Notes under the pieces: generated by a model
The model's database searches: none
What the model was told of the DNA's origin: nothing
The model's input: the letters and a program-made list of their open reading frames with translations, nothing else
Part shown: piece after piece, positions 37,778 to 39,779 of the stretch
Layout of the letters: every line of letters begins with the position of its first letter
Position numbering within the stretch: position 1 is the stretch's first letter
Source: a virus
Length of the DNA stretch: 39,779 nt
Reading direction: 5' to 3' (one strand)
IMG/VR virus record: IMGVR_UViG_3300031236_000021
Location: 1-39,779 of that record
Program-made: the position numbers and the translations under genes

Positions 37778-39495
37778 GGTTGCGGCTTTCCGGCGAGGCA
37801 GAATGCCCGGAGGACCGTGAGCGCGTCGACGCAGAGCGAGGGGTGGCGCTCGAGAGCCCATGCCGGTTGCTCGCGGAGGAAGACCCGGCCCTCAGGCTGC
37901 TCGACCTTCGGGTCAATGTCGACCGGGATGCAGCGCCGCGCGAGGTCGCCCTTGATCTGGAGGTTGTTGCCCGTCGCGGCGAGCACCGGGAGCCGGACCT
38001 CGAGCGTCCTCGTCTTCCCGAGCTCGCGCGCGCGGAACGTGGGAGCGGTGAGCGCGGCGGCGAGCACGTCGGAGCCGAGCGCGTGCTCCAAGTTGTCGAG
38101 GAGCGCGAGCGGTGCGCCTTCGGCCCCGAGCGCGAGGAGGGACTTGCGCTCCTCGCTCGGGTCCTTCTCGGGCGGCGAGACCGCGACCTGGCGCCCGAAC
38201 GCGCATGCTGCGGCGACCTGGACGACGAGGCCCTTGCCCGACGCCGCGACCGGGCCGCGCACGGCGAAGAGCGGCACGTTGCCCTCGATCGCTGGGCGCG
38301 CCACGAGCGAGAGGACGAGCGCGAGCGCAGCGCTCTGGTCGTAGAAGTCGACGAACGGGAACTCCGAGAACGGGACCAAGAGCCTCCCGAGCGCCGACTC
38401 GGCGTCCTCGCGCGTCGGGGCCTCGGGGACAGACGGGTAGCTCCGGTGCGGGTCGAGCGCGACGAAGACGCCCGACTCGTCCCAGCCGTCGTGCGAGAGG
38501 ATCCGGCCGCCCGAGGTCATGCACGGAGCCTCGGCCATGGTGCGGATCTCGCGGAGCGACCAGGTGCCGCGGGCCATGAGCGCGCTCACGACGGTCAGGG
38601 GCGGCTTGCTCGGGACCGGGCTTCCGTCGCGGCCCGAGCGCGTCCACGCGACGTTCTCGGACAGGAGCTCGAGGAGCGTGGGTGCGGGGAGCGACTCGAG
38701 GGTCGCCTGGTGCTGGCCGCGTCGGACCCTGACGAGCTGGCCGCCCCGGTGGAAGACCGGGGCGCGGCGGACGAGGAGCGCCCGCTCGGCGGCCCGCGTC
38801 ATGGCGGCCACGTCGTGACCGTCGTGGATCTCGGGTAGTTCGCGCCCCGACTCGACCGGTCCCGAGCGCTGGAGGAGCTCGTCTTGGAGTCGCGCCGCCT
38901 CGACGATCTTCGAACGCACCTGCGAGAGCTCTCGGATCGTCTGCGCGTGGTGGGGAACGCTCCCTATTGGGCACGCGCAGTCCATGAGCTGGGCGAGCTC
39001 GACCGGGCCGCAGATCCTCCTCGCGACGAGGTCGGCCGGGACCGACTCCTCGGCCACGCCGCGCGCTATGGCGTCGCCGGCCGCAGCGAAGACTGAGCCC
39101 ATGAGCGCCGAGTAGAAGTCGCCCGCGTCCGCGTCCCTTCGGGCGAGGGCGTGGGCGCCCGGGTGGACGACGGCCGCCGCGGCGACGCACCGCTCGGACT
39201 CGAGGCTGTGAGGCGGCACGCGCCGAAGGAGCGCGTCGTTCGTCACGGGTCCCGGACTGCGTTCGGGCGCCCGGGCCGGGAGCGCGTCCGACCGGATCGC
39301 CGCTTCGAGCATGGCGTAGAGATCCTCGGCTGGTCGCCCCGAGCGCCGGGCGAGCTCCTCCATGGCCTCGGCCTTCTCAGGCACCGCCCGCATGGCCCGC
39401 ACGGCCGAGAGCGCGGCCCGGACGCGCTGCTCGGAGACCTCGGGGGGCGACGTGGGCAGGAGGTCGCCGAGCGCCTCGTGGAACGCGGATTTCAT
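37762..39495 (-). CDS. Replicative helicase/primase-like ATPase with DnaB-N-like region
   Basis: A 577-residue protein from ATG 39495. Residues about 1-75 are helical. A segment beginning RRVPPHSLESERCVAAAAVVHPGA (near 90-115) resembles the N-terminal domain of DnaB, which normally binds primase. The C-terminal ATPase has a Walker A-like GPVAASGKG, a Walker B-like LALLDNLEHALG, the sensor-like LAATGNNLQIKGDLARRCIPVDID and RVFLRE, as in D5/SF3-type phage and plasmid replication helicases. A DnaB-N-like region joined to such an ATPase is not the standard arrangement. The gene adjoins the candidate origin and has a 12-base inverted repeat upstream. Confidence 0.75.
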   Translation of the reverse strand: MKSAFHEALGDLLPTSPPEVSEQRVRAALSAVRAMRAVPEKAEAMEELARRSGRPAEDLYAMLEAAIRSDALPARAPERSPGPVTNDALLRRVPPHSLESERCVAAAAVVHPGAHALARRDADAGDFYSALMGSVFAAAGDAIARGVAEESVPADLVARRICGPVELAQLMDCACPIGSVPHHAQTIRELSQVRSKIVEAARLQDELLQRSGPVESGRELPEIHDGHDVAAMTRAAERALLVRRAPVFHRGGQLVRVRRGQHQATLESLPAPTLLELLSENVAWTRSGRDGSPVPSKPPLTVVSALMARGTWSLREIRTMAEAPCMTSGGRILSHDGWDESGVFVALDPHRSYPSVPEAPTREDAESALGRLLVPFSEFPFVDFYDQSAALALVLSLVARPAIEGNVPLFAVRGPVAASGKGLVVQVAAACAFGRQVAVSPPEKDPSEERKSLLALGAEGAPLALLDNLEHALGSDVLAAALTAPTFRARELGKTRTLEVRLPVLAATGNNLQIKGDLARRCIPVDIDPKVEQPEGRVFLREQPAWALERHPSLCVDALTVLRAFCLAGKPQPRNPN

Positions 39496-39513
39496 TCAGG
39501 GCCTCGAAGACGC

Positions 39514-39559
39514 GACCGCGCGGCCCAGTCACCCGCTACGGAGACCAGGCCGCGCGGTC
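39514..39559. promoter_or_regulatory. 12-base inverted repeat upstream of the helicase gene
   Basis: GACCGCGCGGCC at 39514-39525 is perfectly complementary to GGCCGCGCGGTC at 39548-39559, with a 22-base loop. It lies 19 bases before the helicase start codon. It could be a repressor operator, or an RNA hairpin in the leader that limits helicase translation. The remaining gap up to 39676 shows several GAACG/CGTTC words but no clear gene. Confidence 0.5.
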
Positions 39560-39676
39560 CTCTCAAGGGACGTTCCGTTCGTGCGTCGCGAACGCCTCGT
39601 TCCTGGTAGCGGTCCAGTCCGTGGCGCTTCTCGGGACCGAACGTTACCGCGGGATCGTTTCGTCGTCTACTTCCGT

Positions 39677-39779
39677 TCAGTGAGACGAACGAACCATTGA
39701 CGCCAGAAGGTCGTTACGTCCACGCGCGGCTTTCGCGGTCTTCTTGAGCTTGAGCTCGGACTCGTCAGAAGACGCCGCC
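39677..39779 (-). CDS. C-terminal end of a leftward gene, cut by the window edge
   Basis: A frame entering from the right edge reads to a stop at 39677-39679. The 33 visible residues are charged and Lys/Arg/Ser-rich (SSDESELKLKKTAKAARGRN, then DLLASMVRSSH). Composition fits the disordered tail of a protein, but the fragment is short and no family can be named. Confidence 0.4.
   Translation of the reverse strand, partial: AASSDESELKLKKTAKAARGRNDLLASMVRSSH

Noticed and set aside
1-39779. Mu-type transposase, integrase, tRNA, rRNA or lysozyme genes
   Set aside because: None of their motifs was seen in the window, so a transposing or integrating lifestyle and the lysis route stay open.

Overview
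The window is a nearly complete stretch of a tailed double-stranded DNA phage or prophage (Caudoviricetes-type) from a GC-rich bacterial host. It has almost no non-coding DNA, chains of genes whose start codons overlap the previous stop (ATGA, GTGA, TGATG), frequent GTG starts, and a full packaging and head module. The head genes resemble those of phage Mu: Gp29-like portal, gpF-like head morphogenesis protein, gpI-like protease/scaffold, gpT-like major capsid protein and gpG-like morphogenesis protein. No Mu transposase, integrase, tRNA or rRNA was seen. The host genus cannot be fixed from the sequence alone.

Layout. (1) 1-777: ten perfect 36-base repeats, mostly 37-40 bases apart, form a CRISPR-like array without cas genes, followed directly by a rightward two-gene unit (778-2631). 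(2) 2596-22020, leftward: protease/scaffold, decoration-like protein, major capsid protein, connector and completion genes, tail genes, a 1,180-residue glycine-rich fibre-like protein, and last an ATP-grasp ligase of the graspetide (MvdC/MvdD) type overlapping the fibre gene by 4 bases. (3) 22025-26215, rightward: a block of small, overlapping accessory genes inside the head region. It encodes a ribbon-helix-helix regulator, an Acb2/Tad1-like nucleotide sponge, small zinc-binding proteins and a GroES-like co-chaperonin with an insertion and a zinc ribbon. (4) 26212-37359, leftward: ParB-methyltransferase, Gp37/Gp68 (DUF5131) protein, small and large terminase, a cargo gene inserted by duplication of the terminase/portal junction, portal, two virion-like proteins with export-type N-termini, two small proteins and the gpF-like protein. 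(5) 37360-37761: an AT-rich non-coding segment bracketed by two identical palindromes, a candidate origin. (6) 37762-39779: a replicative helicase/primase-like ATPase and the end of one more leftward gene.

How it works together. Replication (helicase and candidate origin) feeds packaging (TerS, TerL, portal). The Mu-like head is matured by the protease/scaffold fusion, and connector and tail genes follow in assembly order. The rightward block looks like a host-takeover and anti-defence island. The most unusual element is the translationally coupled pair of a fibre-like virion protein and a peptide-crosslinking ATP-grasp enzyme. The fibre carries a compositionally distinct internal segment of Lys-Asp, Ser/Thr and Gly repeats that resembles a graspetide core, suggesting, though not proving, that the phage crosslinks its own fibre after translation.
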